Positions 47,378-60,124 are shown, numbered from the stretch's first letter. The stretch: 64,000 bases of DNA from Harmothoe impar (GCA_947462335.1 OX381705.1:4392703-4456702); one strand, 5' to 3'. The notes: generated by a model not told the origin, from the sequence alone. Made by a program: numbers and translations.

Positions 47378-48235
47378 ATGATGTTGAAGAAATGCAGACA
47401 AACAGTTACTCCATGATAAAACGAGGTAATTCAGCCTTGAGAAACTTCGTTGGTCATCGCCATAAAACTTCTTTTATAAGCTAACAACCATTTGCATTTT
47501 AGGGTTTTAAGATTTTTAGCATTTTTTCTCAACGTTGGTAGGGGGGCTGAGATATGGCTTTTATTAGATGTTTTTAGCCAAGATAATTATAATTAAAACC
47601 ATGTTTAAAGGTCTTCCATAACATCCTGCCTTCTTCAATTAACTCAAATGTTCCTAGGACAACTTTGACACATGTCTAATGCATATTGGGTTATAGGAAT
47701 AGTATAGATATGCCACTTACATGAGAATGTAGCCAGTGCCTCCATTATTATTTCAGACTCATCTCTCTCCTCAACTCTCTATGATTCCAAAATCACCAGC
47801 AGAAATCTATAATAAAGAAACATCCATACAGATTAAATCATGAGGAAACTTAGAGTTGGATTGCTAAACATATTTGTAGGGTTATTGCATTGCTTCTAGT
47901 ATTTGCAGCTCATTGATGCACTGATGCCACAGTAGTAAGTAGCAGTGGTAACCGGCCAGCACTTGACCATGGATGCTTTAAGGTCATAAAGCACTGGGCC
48001 TGTTTGATGTTGCATGAATGCAGCCTGTTAACAGGACTCGTCCCCCTCCCTTGTCCCACTTCATATAACATTGTCACCCATCCCTGCCCTCACCCTTCCC
48101 AAGGTAGGCGCACTGAGGGAGATTGAATGGGCGCTGTGCTGTAGCACTCTTACTCTGCAACATGGTCCAGAAGTAAGTTTATCACCAAAAATGTCCCTGT
48201 CACTTTCAAAATCTGTCACATCTACACCAAGTGGA
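47378..48235. other. No gene recognised
   Basis: Moderately AT-rich sequence. It may contain the 5' exon of the His-Me finger gene, since the 47369 boundary looks like a splice acceptor, but no exon is supported. Confidence 0.35.
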
Positions 48236-48239
48236 AGTG

Positions 48240-48800
48240 ACCATGTCATGTCTACAGTCAGGGGGAGGGACCCTGTCACATCTACAGTCCGGGGAGGGAC
48301 TCTGTCACGTCTACAGTCAGGGGGAGGGACCCTGTCACGTCTACAGTCAGGGGGAGGGACTCTGTCACGTCTACAGTTAGTGGGAGGGACCCTGTCACGT
48401 CTACAGTCAGGGCGAGGGACCCTGTCACGTCTACAGTCAGGGGGAGGGACCCTGTCACGTCTACAGTCAGTGGGAGGGACCCAGTCATGTCTACAGTCAG
48501 TGGGAGGGACCCTGTAATGTCTACAGTTAGTGGGAGGGACCCTGTCACGTCTACAGTCAGGGGGAGGGACCCTTGCACGTCTACAGTCAGTGGGAGGGAC
48601 CCTGTAATGTCTACAGTTAGTGGGGGGACCCTGTCATGTCTACAGTCAGTGGGAGGGACCCTGTCACGTCTACAGTCAGGGGGAGGGACCCTGTCAAGTC
48701 TACAGTCAATCGGAGTGAGCCTGTCACATCTACAGTCAATCGGAGTGAGCCTTTCACATCTACAATCAGTGGGAGGGACCCTGTCATGTCTATAGTCTCC
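48240..48800. repeat. 30-bp minisatellite, about 18 units
   Basis: gggagggaccctgtcacgt plus ctacagtcagg repeats every 30 bp. Divergence rises toward the right end. Confidence 0.94.
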
Positions 48801-48939
48801 AAGATGGTCCTGAATTTAAAAGTGTGCTGGTTGTGGGTATAACTGACAATAAGACATACCCTTATGGCTAAAAGGGTATTATCTTATCTTGCCATAACTA
48901 GAACCCCCCCCTCCAGAGCCCTAATGCCAGTGCCCACTA

Positions 48940-49258
48940 GCCAGGAAGTTAGGGGGTGTTTTTGGGGAAGATAGAAGTGGTTGGGTAGTGAGGGGGTATT
49001 TTGGGGCTGATAGATATTTAGGGGGGATTTGGGGCCTTATAAAAGGGTAGTGTAATAAGGGGGTATTTGAAGGCTAATAGAAGTGGTGGGGGTAATTAGG
49101 GGGTATTTTGGGGCTGATAGAAGTGTTTGGGTAGTAAGGGGGGATTTTGGGCCTTAAAAATGCGATGGGGGTAATTAGGAGGTATTTGGTGGTTGATAAA
49201 AGTGGTGGGGTAGTTTGGTAGGGGGTATTTTGGGCAGATAGAGGTGGTGGGGCAATAA
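48940..49258. repeat. 39-bp family in inverted orientation
   Basis: Units such as gtaattagggggtattttgg followed by ggctgatagaagtggtggg are the reverse complement of the C-rich 39-bp unit, at about 40-bp spacing, roughly eight units. Confidence 0.8.
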
Positions 49259-49400
49259 GGTGGTCGGGGACAGGCTCCTGGGGTCGGGGACAGGCTCCTT
49301 GGGGTCGGCAACAGGCTCCTTTAGGTTGGGGACAGGCTCCTGGGGGTCGGTGACAGGCTCCTTGGGGTTGGGGACAGGTTACAGAGGACGGGGGAGGCTC
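49259..49400. repeat. About 21-bp GC-rich repeat, 6-7 units
   Basis: gtcggggacaggctcctggg recurs with small changes from 49262 to 49395. 49400-49610 is AT-rich with nothing recognised. Confidence 0.85.
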
Positions 49401-49619
49401 CTGGGCGCTCCTGAAGGACGACAGTCAATTCCATGATAAAGTTGTGTTAACATTATTTTAAGCAGAATCGTCATAGCTATTATCAGTGAAGGCTATGTTT
49501 GCAAACATCTCAGGAAAATAACAGGACAATTACATTTTAAACAGTACATATTAGAATTTTTAGGTCATATTTATATATTTGCCAGTCACACTTGGAAATG
49601 TTGGTAACCCACGCCTCCT

Positions 49620-52252
49620 ACCTGCCTAAAATTATCCCATAATTACCCCACCACTACTACCTGCCTGAAAATACCCCCTTATTACCCCATCACTACTACC
49701 TGCCTTGAAATACCCCCTTATTACCCCATCACTACTAGCTGCCTGAAAATACCCCCTAAATACTACATCACTTCTACCTGCCTGAAAATACCCCCCAATT
49801 ACCCCACCACTACTACCTGCCTGAAAATTACCCCTAGTTACCCCATCACTTCTACCTGCCTGAAAATACCCTGTTATTACTAGATCACTTCTACCTGGCT
49901 CAAAACACCCCCTCAATACCCCACCACTACTATCTGCCTCAAAATACCCCTTATTACCCCACCACTACTACCTGCCCCAAAATAACCCCTAATTACTACA
50001 TCACTTCTCCCTGCCTGAAAATACCACCTATGTACCCAACCACTGCTACCTGCTTTAAAATACCCCCAATTTCTACATCTCTACTACCTGCCTCAAAATA
50101 CCCCTTAATTACCCCACCACTTCTATCTGCCTGGAAATCCCCCCTACACTACTTTATCACTTCTACCTGCCTGCAAATACCCCCTACTTACCCCACCACT
50201 ACTACCTGCCTGAAAAAAAAAACCTAATTACTTCAACACTTGTACCTGCCTGAAAACACCCGCTAATTACCCCACCACTACCACCTGCCTTAAAAATACC
50301 CCTTAATTACCCCACCATTACTACCTGCCGAAAAATACCCCCTAATTACCCCATCATTTCTACCTGCCTGAAAATACCCCCTATAACTTTATCACTTCTA
50401 CCTGCCTCAAAATACCCCCTAATTACCCCACTACTACTACCTGCCACAAACTCCCCCCTAATTACCCCACCACTGCTACCTGCCCCAAAATACCCCCTAA
50501 TTTCTTCATAACTTCTACCTGCCTCAAAATACCCCCTAATTGACCCATCACTACTACCTGCCTCAAAATACCCCCTTATTACCCCACCATTTCTAACTGC
50601 CTTAAAATACCCACTAACAACCCCAGCACTACTGCCTGCTTCAAAATACCCCCTCATATCCCTATTTCTACTTCCTGCCTTAAAATGGCCCCTAATTACC
50701 CGACCACTACGACCTGCCTGAAAAAAAAAACTTAATTACCCTATCACTTCAACCTGCCTCAAAATACCTCCTAATTGCTACATCACTTCAAACTGCCTCA
50801 AAATACCCACTAATCACCCCACCACTACTACCTGCCTGAAAATACCCCCTTATTTCCCCACCACTACTATCTGCCTCAAAATGCCCCCTTATTACACCAA
50901 CACTACTATCTGCCTCCAAATGCCCCTTATTACACCACCACTACTGCTGCCGGATAATACCCCCTAATTACCCCACCACTACTATCTGCCTCAAAATGCC
51001 CCTTATTACCCCACCACTACTACCTGCTTCAAAATACCCCCTAATTACCCCACCACTACTATCTGCCATAAACTCCCCCCTAAATACCCAACCACTTCTA
51101 CCTGCCTGAAAATACCCCCTAAATACTATATCACTTCTATCTGGCTGAAAATACCCCCTAATTACTACATCACTTCTACCTGGCTGAAAATACCCCTTTA
51201 TTACCCCACCACTACTATCTGCCTCAAAATACCCCCTAATTACCCCACCACTACTACCTGCCTCAAAATATCCCCTTATTACCCCACCACTAATGCCTGC
51301 CTCAAAATACCCCCTAACTACCCCACCACTACTGCCTGCTTCAAAATACCCCCTCATAACCCTTTCTCCACTTCCTGCCTTAAAATGCCCCCTAATTACT
51401 ACATCACTTCTACCTGGCTGAAAACACCCCTTAATTACCCCACCACTACTACCTCCTTCAAAATACCCCCTTATTACCCGACCACTACGACCTGCCTGAA
51501 AAAAAACTTTAATGACCCTATCACTTCAAACTGCCTCAAAATACCCCTTAATTACCCTACCACTACTACCTGCCTGAAAATACCCCCTTATTACCCCACC
51601 ACTACTATCCGCCTCAAAATACCCCCTTATTACACCACCACTACTGCTCCCTCAAAATACCCCCTAATTTCACCACCACTACTGCTGCCAGAAAATACCC
51701 CCTAATTATATCATTCCTTTGATCCGCCTGAAAATACCCCCTAATTACTAAATCACTTTTACCTGCCCAAAAATACCCCCTAAATACTACATCACTTCTA
51801 CCTGCCTCAAAATACCCCCTTATTACCACACCACTACTGCCTGCCTGAAAATACCCACTAATTAACCCACCACTACTACCTGCTTGAAAATACTCCCTAA
51901 TTACTCCACCACTACTACTTGCTTGAAAATACCCCCTTATTACCCCACCACTTCTACCTGCCTCAAAATACCCCCTTATTACCCCACCACTACTGCTGCC
52001 TAAAAATACCCTCTAATTATTACATCGCTTCTACCTGCCTCAAAGTCCCCCTTAATAATCCTATCGCTACTACCTGCCTGAAAATACCGCCTAATTACCC
52101 CACCACTACTACCTACCTGGCAAAAAGCACTTAATAACCCCACCACTACTACCTGCCTGAAAATACCCCCTAATTACCTTATCACTACAACCTGCCTCAA
52201 AATAACCCCTAATAACCCTACCTCTACTACTTGCCTGAAAATACTGCCTAAT
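49620..52252. repeat. 39-bp minisatellite array (subfamily B)
   Basis: Same unit as at 24885-30510, but the variable half reads cctgaaaatacccc or cctcaaaatacccc instead of caaaacgcccc, so the two arrays have evolved separately. Several units are shortened. The array is interrupted at 52252 by a retrotransposon fragment and one more unit appears at 54071. Confidence 0.94.
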
Positions 52253-53163
52253 GGTGTGTATTTTGTGTGACAAATGGAGTAAGCGTATTAACACCACAGC
52301 TGGGGGAGGTATTGGAGTTCCTGAGGGAGTTAAGTGACAGGGGACTCAATGATTCGTCCATCAACATAGCAAGATGTGCATTATCAGCAGTGCTACACAG
52401 GATAGAAGGCTATCAAGTGGGCAAGCATCCTATGGTGTGTTGGGCGCTCAAAGGGGCATATCAGAGGAATCCATCTGGAGCCAGGTACAATCAGTTCTGG
52501 GACGTTCAACTAGTGTTGGGACTGTTCAAGAGTTGAGGAGCAAACAAGGATCTGAGTCTGTTGCAACTTTCCATCAAGCAGGCAGTACTCCTACTCTTAG
52601 TGACAGCTCAAAGAGGAGGGTTTTCATTTTGAACACTGTCTCCGGCCCAAGTATCATGCCCTGAATGTCCAAGAGGACAGACAATCGTCAACTTGGACAT
52701 TCAGGGCATGATACTTGGGCCGGAGACAGTGTTCAAAATGAAAACTCTCCTAAAGCACAATAGAGTTGAAGACAGATTGGATACGATCATTGTCAAGGAG
52801 TACAGTAAAGACTCTAGGATCTGTGTAGTGAGAACCGTCACGGACTATCTGAAAAGAACAGAAATGATTAGGGGTATGGAGACTCAGCTCCTGGTCAGTT
52901 CTATTTCACCTCATGGTGCCATCTCGCGAGACACTCTGAAGAGGTGGACTTTGAGAGCCCTGAAGCTGGCGGGAGTAGACGTGGACGTCTACAAGGCACA
53001 CTCAACGAGGGGAGCATCTGCTTCGGCAGCAAAGTTGGGAGGTGCTGGCATAAACTTGATCATGAAAAGCGCCGCATGGAAGGCGGCCAGTTCCTTCGCC
53101 AGGTTCTACGACAGGAAAATCCAAGAGGAAGGTGACATGGCACAGGCAGTGCTAGATGGGTAG
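52253..53163 (+). pseudogene. Broken tyrosine recombinase (DIRS/Ngaro type)
   Basis: All of it reads in one frame. The N-terminal core-binding part (52267-52533) has the ARCALSAVL and HPMVCWALKG blocks usual for DIRS-group recombinases. An in-frame TGA is at 52534. The frame then continues through LLLLVTAQRG, which carries the first catalytic Arg, to 52616. A 60-bp inverted insertion with its own stop follows, and the same frame resumes at 52677. The C-terminal part has AHSTRG (H-x-x-R), AAW in place of the second His (usual in this group), and ARFYDR with the nucleophilic Tyr. It ends at TAG 53161-53163. This enzyme would have joined circular cDNA to the genome. This copy is dead unless read through. 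Confidence 0.85.
52615..52750. repeat. 59-bp inverted repeat with 18-base spacer
   Basis: 52615-52673 is the reverse complement of 52692-52750 with one mismatch. The right arm is the native recombinase coding sequence. The left arm is an inserted inverted copy bounded by the direct word aagagg (52611-52616 and 52671-52676). Confidence 0.95.
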
Positions 53164-53761
53164 AAGGTTAAAGGTGTTGAGTCGTAATTTAGAAGGAATC
53201 TAAAGTTGTGTTACAGAGACGACAAAGACTAGTATGAGTAAGTCAAGGGTTCAGAAGATTAACTTCTGTTACTTCATGTGAAGTATTACTAAGGTTTTAG
53301 TCAAGAGCTAAAATACGACCAAATGTTGGACTCGTAATGTTAATGCTGAATTTAGTCAAGCTAAATGCGAAAAAATGTTGATTCATAAATTGAAGGTAAA
53401 TGTTTACCTAAAGTAAGGAGAGACTTGTGTTACTTCCACAGAAGTATGTTGCTAGATTTAGTCAAAAGCTAAATGCGAACCATTTAGGATTCGTTATCAA
53501 GGTATCAAGGCTACCTATAACAGTGTTAGAAGTTTAACTTCTTGGTTGATAGTGATTTATGGATTATAATTGTCCTAAAAGTTGGGAGTTGGTCTAATTC
53601 TTGTAAAGAATTTATTCTTTTTTATCAAAAAGGAATAAAAGACTATTGTTTATTGAAATTGGTGGTACAGTGTCTTTGTGGAGTTGTAGTGGTGAGACTG
53701 GAGAAGTTTGGTAGTGATATATTTATTAGTACAGGGGTGTCGGACCTACTCTGAACCTCTC

Positions 53762-53882
53762 ATCTATTTACCCCGGCAACACCGGAAGTGTGGCCGAGGT
53801 AAAATGTTGGAATTTAATGAGACTTACCTGTTAAAATTGTGATTTTACCTAGGACACACTTCGTGGTGCCGGGTGAATAGAT
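53762..53882. repeat. Imperfect 41-44-bp inverted repeat in the element's 3' region
   Basis: The left arm, about 53762-53805, runs from atctattta through ccggca to gaggtaaaat. The right arm, about 53842-53882, is its imperfect reverse complement. Such complementary blocks are typical of DIRS-group ends. Confidence 0.8.
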
Positions 53883-54070
53883 GTCCACCCACCACGCTCC
53901 CTCATCATTCACAGTTAAACATTAACAGGGTATGTCTGGTTGGATTAACATTTTACTTGGGGTAGATAGCTTTATACTTTAATTACATAGCGGTTAAGAG
54001 CTTTTAGTTAAGGTCCTCCCCTAGTACTAACTCTGAAGATCTGACCGCGCCTGCGCGGGCCAGCCTCACT

Positions 54071-54106
54071 CTGCCTAATTACCCCACCACTACTACCTGC
54101 CTGACC
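54071..54106. repeat. Single 39-bp family unit right of the element
   Basis: One unit of subfamily B follows the retrotransposon directly, showing that the element landed inside the array. It passes without a gap into the 20-bp repeat. Confidence 0.85.
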
Positions 54107-54320
54107 TCAGACATGTGTGTACAATCTCAGCCACTTGTGTACAACCTCAGACACATGAGTATACCCTCAGCCACGTGTGTACAACCTCAGACACATGTGT
54201 ACAACCTCAGACACATGTGTACAACCTCAGACACATATGTATACCCTCAGACATATATATGTGTATATCCTCAGACACGTGTGTAGGACCTCAAACGCAT
54301 GTAGGCCTGACACTGTGGTG
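54107..54320. repeat. 20-bp minisatellite, about 10 units
   Basis: acctcagacacatgtgtaca-type units repeat every 20 bp; the later ones are diverged. Confidence 0.85.
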
Positions 54321-55189
54321 GTCCGGTCATCCCTACACCTAGACTCAGACCTGTTGTGTAGTGTACATTTAGTAGCTGGCTCTTGTGTACACCTGGTCTG
54401 ACCCTAATACTACCAACCCCCTGTCGACCATCTCTAGCACAACACTCTGTAAGGCCTGTGCACAACACTGTACTAGTAGATTGGTACAGATTATATGGTC
54501 TGTACCAAGGTGCCAGTGCAGATTATATGGTTGGTACAGATTATGTGCCAGTGCATACCAACAACCTATGCCTATCCCCTACCTGGTTAGGGGTCCCGAC
54601 ATACAGCATTAAGCCTATTGGGCACTAGTTTGTTTACTCCTACTCAATCTCTTTGAGAAGGAGTAAACAAATAACCTTTTGTAACTGAACATAAAGATAC
54701 TCAGTTGATTCAATTGCACCAAAATACCATCTAGGTGTACTGGGTGATACATAATACAGGTCTACGGCCTTTGTGATCAACTCAGGATAATAAACTATAA
54801 TAGATACTATACTATACCCAATCACGCTCCCAGTCTCCCCTCAGGGATTGCATCAAAGCTGTACTTGCACAAACGGTCTACATGTAGTTTTGAGAATAAA
54901 GCAGCTACAAGTGTTCACTTCTTACCTTGAACCTAGTCAGGTGGTCACCGTGTCCAGGGCACTAGGAAGGTATCCTTCCACTTGAGGTCTCTCAGTATCC
55001 CACCAGTCTGAAACCATGCGCATGATTACCGGGCAGGGCGCTTCATCCCATTCTGCAGAGGAGAAACATGAGTAGATGATAAATAGTTAGAAAGAGTGCA
55101 GTTAAAATGATACGATACATACATGGCATTAATGTCAGGCTTAAGCACTGAGAAAAAGCGAGGGTGAGTCTTTGTCATCTAATCTCTAT
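54321..55189. other. No gene recognised
   Basis: Contains short direct repeats of cagattatatggt near 54487 and 54521 and a ggagtaaac / gtttactcc inverted pair near 54630-54668. No exon is supported. Confidence 0.4.
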
Positions 55190-55540
55190 ATCCAAACACA
55201 CCTACAGGGTACGAGTCAATGTCACCCCATGTCCCTGTACAACCACACACCTACAGGGCACGAGTCCATGTTTCCCCATGTCCCTATACACCCACACACC
55301 TAGAGGGGACGAGTCCATGTCTCCCCATGTCTTTATACCCCAACACACCTTCAGGGGACAAGACCATGTTTCCTCATGTCCCTGTACACCCACACACCTA
55401 CAGGGGACGAGTCCATGACTCCCCATATCTTTATAGCCCAACACACCTTCAGGGAACAAGCCCATGTTTCCCTATGTCCCTATACACCCACACACATACA
55501 GGGAACGAGTCTATGTCTCCCCATGTTTCTGTAGAGTGTT
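55190..55540. repeat. 49-bp minisatellite, about 7 units
   Basis: cgagtccatg starts at 55261 and 55310, and related words recur at about 49-bp steps (acacacctacaggg, ccccatgtcc). A short second repeat (taccggtaccctgayact) follows at about 55541-55615. Confidence 0.88.
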
Positions 55541-55615
55541 TTTACCGGTACCCTGATACTACCAGACACATGGGAAGACTTGTGAGTGTTTCTACCGGTA
55601 CCCTGACACTACTAC

Positions 55616-57500
55616 ACACATTGTTTGTGGGTTGTCTGTGTTTCTATACACAGAATACCTGTTTTTAACATGTAAAGTTATGAATGTATTTACATTAAAG
55701 CATAGACAGTCCTATTATAGCTTGAGAGGGGAGCCTGTTATAATTGATACGGTATTCTGTAGGCTCTAAGTACACAAATTATTGCTTCAATATACGTAGC
55801 AAAACTTTTGTTATAGTTTATAGAATCATGTTTAAAATGTGATTTAGTCTCATGGAAATAGTTTAGTCTTGTCTGAGGTTACACACACAAAATACCGGTA
55901 TTCAACGTGTAAATTGATGAATAAACTTTGGTCCAGAGTTGTCTTGGGTTCTATACACAATCTATATTGATATATTTTTTGTAGATTTTAAGATTTTAGC
56001 AAGGGGGGGACTAGATGCTGAGTATATATAAATCTACCCGGTATCTGATACTCACAAGGTGTGTAAGGAATGATGAGTGTTGTTGGCCTGTTTGGAGCCT
56101 TCCTGGTGTGTTGGGGCCTTCCTGACTTGTAAGGAACATTCCTGGAGTTTTAGGTGCAGCAACTGAAAATAATGAATCAATTTCAGTAATTATTCTGGAT
56201 TAAATGTGGAATTGGTGAAGTTTAATTTCTAGTAGGTGTGTTTAATTATGCGTAAGCAAAGTGTAGCCTGGCATTACTGGACACATTGTGGGGGGGGGGG
56301 GGGTCGGGAGCACTGTGACGTCATTTACAGTGCAGATCTTTACAGGACAACTACAGGAAACACTTAAAGTATACCCTAGAGTGGCAGGCGGCCTATAAGG
56401 GTGATATTGGCCTTGGCTTCTCGGTAGGGTGTGTGCTTGTGGGACAAGCTAAAAAACAGCCGCTCTTATCATTGGACCCCTCAAGAGGGGTCCAATTTTT
56501 TTTTAGCTCTCTATAATGAATCATAGAGAAGGAGTGAAGGTTTATATAGCTTTACATGATCAGCTCTTGGTTAGATAAAAATATGTGTTGCTATTTCTAT
56601 TTGAACTCTAACCCTATTCTTTCTTTATGTAATCATGTATCTTGCAGTTTGAACACTCTGTGCAACATGCTGTTGGCAAATCCTGATTGCATTGCTGCTG
56701 AATTTTGCATAGTGATGGGAAAATGAAGGGACATGACCAAAGTAGTGAGGTGAATATTTCATTGATCCCTGAGTGCTTCTGGGTGGGGCATTGTTATGTA
56801 TTCACAATGTGACTATTCCCCATATAGACATATCCTCTTACAAAGCCATTTTGATATAACTGGGGGACTGAGCACTTTAAAAAAAAAAGATTTTTGTATG
56901 TGGCCACATATTTATCCATTTCCTTCATTGGAAGGAGATATGTGAGTTATGGATATTGGTGAGATTTATGAGTATGGCAAGAAAACTGGCCCCCAGCAAA
57001 AATGAAAAATGGCTAGTAACACATTTCCTTAGTCCAAGTTTATGGCTATCACTACTGAGAACTAAGCACATCTTTTGATATGTGTCCCTGAAAGTGTCAC
57101 AACGTTGGCCATGGAGTTGGCTTCAAGCTGATCCGTTACCATCACCATCAGGCTGCACACTATTGTGTACTGTGATGGGTGCATAACCTTATAACGGACA
57201 AGCCTCAATAACTTCATCTTAGTCTTGGTTTCCCCTGTTTCCCAAGAACCTGTGTCAAACAAATGTTATTCAAACAAATTTTAATATTTTCTCTGATCCG
57301 CACTGCCACCCTGTTATTCATGCAGTAGTAAAACATGTATGGAATGAAAATAAGCGCCATTTCATATACAATCACCATAGAGGAAAAGGCCTCTTGCTAA
57401 CGACACAACATACACATTAAATATGCAAGGGGGTCCAAATTTTTTTGCCCCCCCTAATGTGGTCCACATTCCCCCCCCCCCCCGGCTTGGGGTTCAAATA
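55616..57500. other. No gene recognised; homopolymer runs and a perfect hairpin
   Basis: A G run lies at about 56289-56302 and a C run at about 57471-57483. A perfect 11-bp stem with a 4-base loop lies at 56471-56496, followed by a T run. No exon is supported. Confidence 0.45.
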
Positions 57501-57879
57501 TGTAAGTGAGACCAAGTGTACAGCCACACATACTCTATAACTATAAATACTGTAGTATACATCGAATTGACCAGTCAGATTGTGAGGTCGCCGGTCAATG
57601 TGCGTGCGTTTTGCTTGTTTACAAAGAAATTATGGCTTCTCCCACTATAAAACATGGCCTAAAAGATGGGTGTAAGTGAGACCAAGTGTATACCCACGCA
57701 TACTCTATACTTTTACTGTAGTATAGATCGATTTGACCATCTGTGTTAAGACGGTCAGACGGTCAGATTGTGAAATAGTGTTGTGGAGCTGGGGGAGGTC
57801 GCCGGTCAATGTTCGTGCGTTTTGCTTATTTACAACAAAATTACAGCTTCTCCCACTATAAAACATGGCCTAAAAGATG
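57501..57879. repeat. Tandem duplication, about 168 and 209 bp
   Basis: gtaagtgagaccaagtgta begins at 57502 and 57672. Both copies then share atactctata, the ggtcgccggtcaatgt block and end in aaaacatggcctaaaagatg. Copy 2 has an extra 40 bp, including a duplicated acggtcag. Related words (ccgg..gtcagatggt.aaaaatc) recur near 58128 and 58505. Confidence 0.85.
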
Positions 57880-60020
57880 CTGCGCAATGGAATAAACCAA
57901 ACATGACTGCTGTCACATGGTACAAGGTAATATAACAGCACTTTAAGTTACTTTGACCGGGTGAAAGAAAATCATAACAAAACATACTTACTCGGTGGAA
58001 GGTCATGCGCTGCAGCATCCTACGTTGGGTACCAGCGGAGTAGACGTTAGTTGCACTGTCCTGAGTATAGAGGGCGCCACAATGCGTTGCAGTACCGGGC
58101 AAATGTGGTAGGGGGTGTGTAGAAAATGACCGGCATGTCAGATGGTGAAAAATCGGAAGTGTACGTCTCGTGACCTCGCTGTGTAAACAAAAGCAGGAGT
58201 GAGCTGCTTTTCGCTGGATGTTATGGCACCATATAGGCCCTTTTTTAACATTACCTGGATTTCTTATATAAAAACAGTATGGATGGTACGAGCAGAGTAA
58301 CGTGAAGCGGTCAGACAGGTGAGAAACAGCACGTGGCAAATACAAGAGGTTGAGATGGGAGTAAAAGAGGCAGATGTGAGTAGGCTACGCTTGGTACTTT
58401 GTAGTGTAAGACATTACCTATTGTATGCACCAAAAATTACATCTGTACCACACACTGTTTCTGGGTGAGAACTGCATTTTTTTTTTTTTTATACTAGCTG
58501 AAGCCGGTCAGATGGTAAAAAATCATTTTTTTCAGGAAAACCACTGGGGTACTCGCCGGGGGGGCAAATTTTATGGGAATTCGGCCAAACTTGATGGAAA
58601 ACATCATCATATAACTAATGTAGAAGAAAAAAGGTTCCATTTAGGTAAAGTTTTTTTTTATAATATTCTATAATAAAAAAGATAGAAAAAACGTGAAAGT
58701 TTAGGCTCTAAATGGCCAAATTTTCCTGAAAAATTCCTGAGATAAGGGGTAAACTATATATTCCGGTAGAACTAAACAAATGCTAACATATAGGGCCAAA
58801 AATGTAACTGGGATAAGGATTGGGTGGAAAATATTGGGGAAAAACCCCCAAAAAAGAGTTGCATCACGTTGGTGAGAATCAGTCTGTGGCTGCTGGAGGA
58901 CGAGGAGATGTGCCGGTACATAAGTACAGGATGATAGAGGACAAATGAAGCCGTGCACAGAAGCAACTGGAGGTCCACTTCTTTCTGACCCCGGTATGGA
59001 AGGCTGAGTTGAATATAAAGTATCCATGGACACACGGTGACAAAAACTAAATGAGCCACAGAGAAGAGCATGAAGGAGGTCAAGAATAAGGCAGGCCTGA
59101 CTGGGAACATTAAGGGCCACACTGCGCGGAACACCTATATGACAAACTTTCTTCATGCAGATATATCTTCGCACCTTCGCATCCAGTTCTCCAGGCAGTG
59201 ATATGTTAATTTTGATTCAGGTATACACCATGGCCTCCATCCCCCAACAAAAAGAAATGTATCATATCACCCAAAGAGACTGCCGCATGGCACTGTGCAC
59301 ACACAGGCTGAGACAACCAGACTCCCCTATATATAAAAGGTGGATCCTGACTGGATCAGTCTTGGACTGCGATCAACCTCACAGTGTCCGAGTGGGAGCT
59401 GAACCCTACTTGATCCTCTTTGTCTATCCCTCTCGGATTTCCCATCAGATGTTCACTAACAAGAAGAGTTCCCTCATTCTGGACCCTCCTCCGTAACCTT
59501 CTCTGGTGGAGGGGAGCTTTTTCCTTGAACACATCTAATTATGATCCGTGCTTACCCCGTCTGATTCTGCATGTACTGCAGTAAAGGTTCCGAAAAGTCC
59601 TAGTCAAAAATGATTGCCATAGTATTTGAATTGATAGTGTATAGTATAGTTGATATCTTATTCAAATGTTAATTATCTCATTTTAATCAATTTCATTTTG
59701 ATTCACAAAAAGTATCAATAATATTGTAAATGGTAAGGAGTCAATATTGCCTAATGCACTACTCATCATATGAAAGCTCTGGATGACCTATACACAACAA
59801 GGGCAGTATTGCAACATTTTGTATATGCAACTTCTGCTCCTTTTTAGTGAAACACATCATATATTGGTATTAATAGTTCTTCTCTCATAGTCAAGTATGT
59901 ATAGTGGAGGATTAATATAGGGAGAATTTCCTAAGTTATTTTTTTGAAATACAAGATTTCCTTTTTTTTTTTTTTGGTTATGTAGACTCATTACAGTTTA
60001 TTTATGCTTTAGCACTGAGG
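57880..60020. other. No supported gene; one hydrophobic minus-strand frame
   Basis: Minus-strand frames at 59174-58701 and 59134-58772 are open for 120-157 codons and partly hydrophobic, but show no recognised domain, no clear splice sites, and overlap each other in different frames. I do not call them genes. The remainder is AT-rich. Confidence 0.4.
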
Positions 60021-60024
60021 GGCC

Positions 60025-60049
60025 GTATTCAATGCCCCCCATTGAATAC
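60025..60049. repeat. Perfect 10-bp inverted repeat, 5-base loop
   Basis: gtattcaatg (60025-60034) and cattgaatac (60040-60049) flank ccccc. A further gtattcaatggg follows at about 60059. Confidence 0.9.
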
Positions 60050-60124
60050 AATGTGACCGTATTCAATGGGTTAGGAAAAGATTCTTTTTTCTTCATAAAA
60101 TTGCTTCAATTAAAAAAATAAGCA

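Larger units (their letters stand above)
52253..54070 (+). mobile_element. 5'-truncated DIRS/Ngaro-type YR retrotransposon relic
   Basis: 1818 bp interrupt the 39-bp array. The left end starts inside the recombinase core-binding domain; reverse transcriptase and RNase H are absent. After the recombinase, the 3' part holds three dispersed copies of a ttagtcaa..gctaaatgcga word (about 53299, 53353 and 53459) and a large hairpin (53762-53882). The element ends in a GC-rich ccgcgcctgcgcggg stretch just before 54070. The 9-bp word ctgcctaat lies on both sides (52244-52252 and 54071-54079). Confidence 0.75.

Noticed and set aside
56471..56496. Hairpin plus T run as a bacterial-type terminator
   Set aside because: The window is animal DNA; the structure is kept only as an inverted repeat.
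58701..59174. Hydrophobic 157-codon minus-strand frame as a membrane protein
   Set aside because: No domain, no splice context, and another overlapping frame is equally hydrophobic, which reflects composition.
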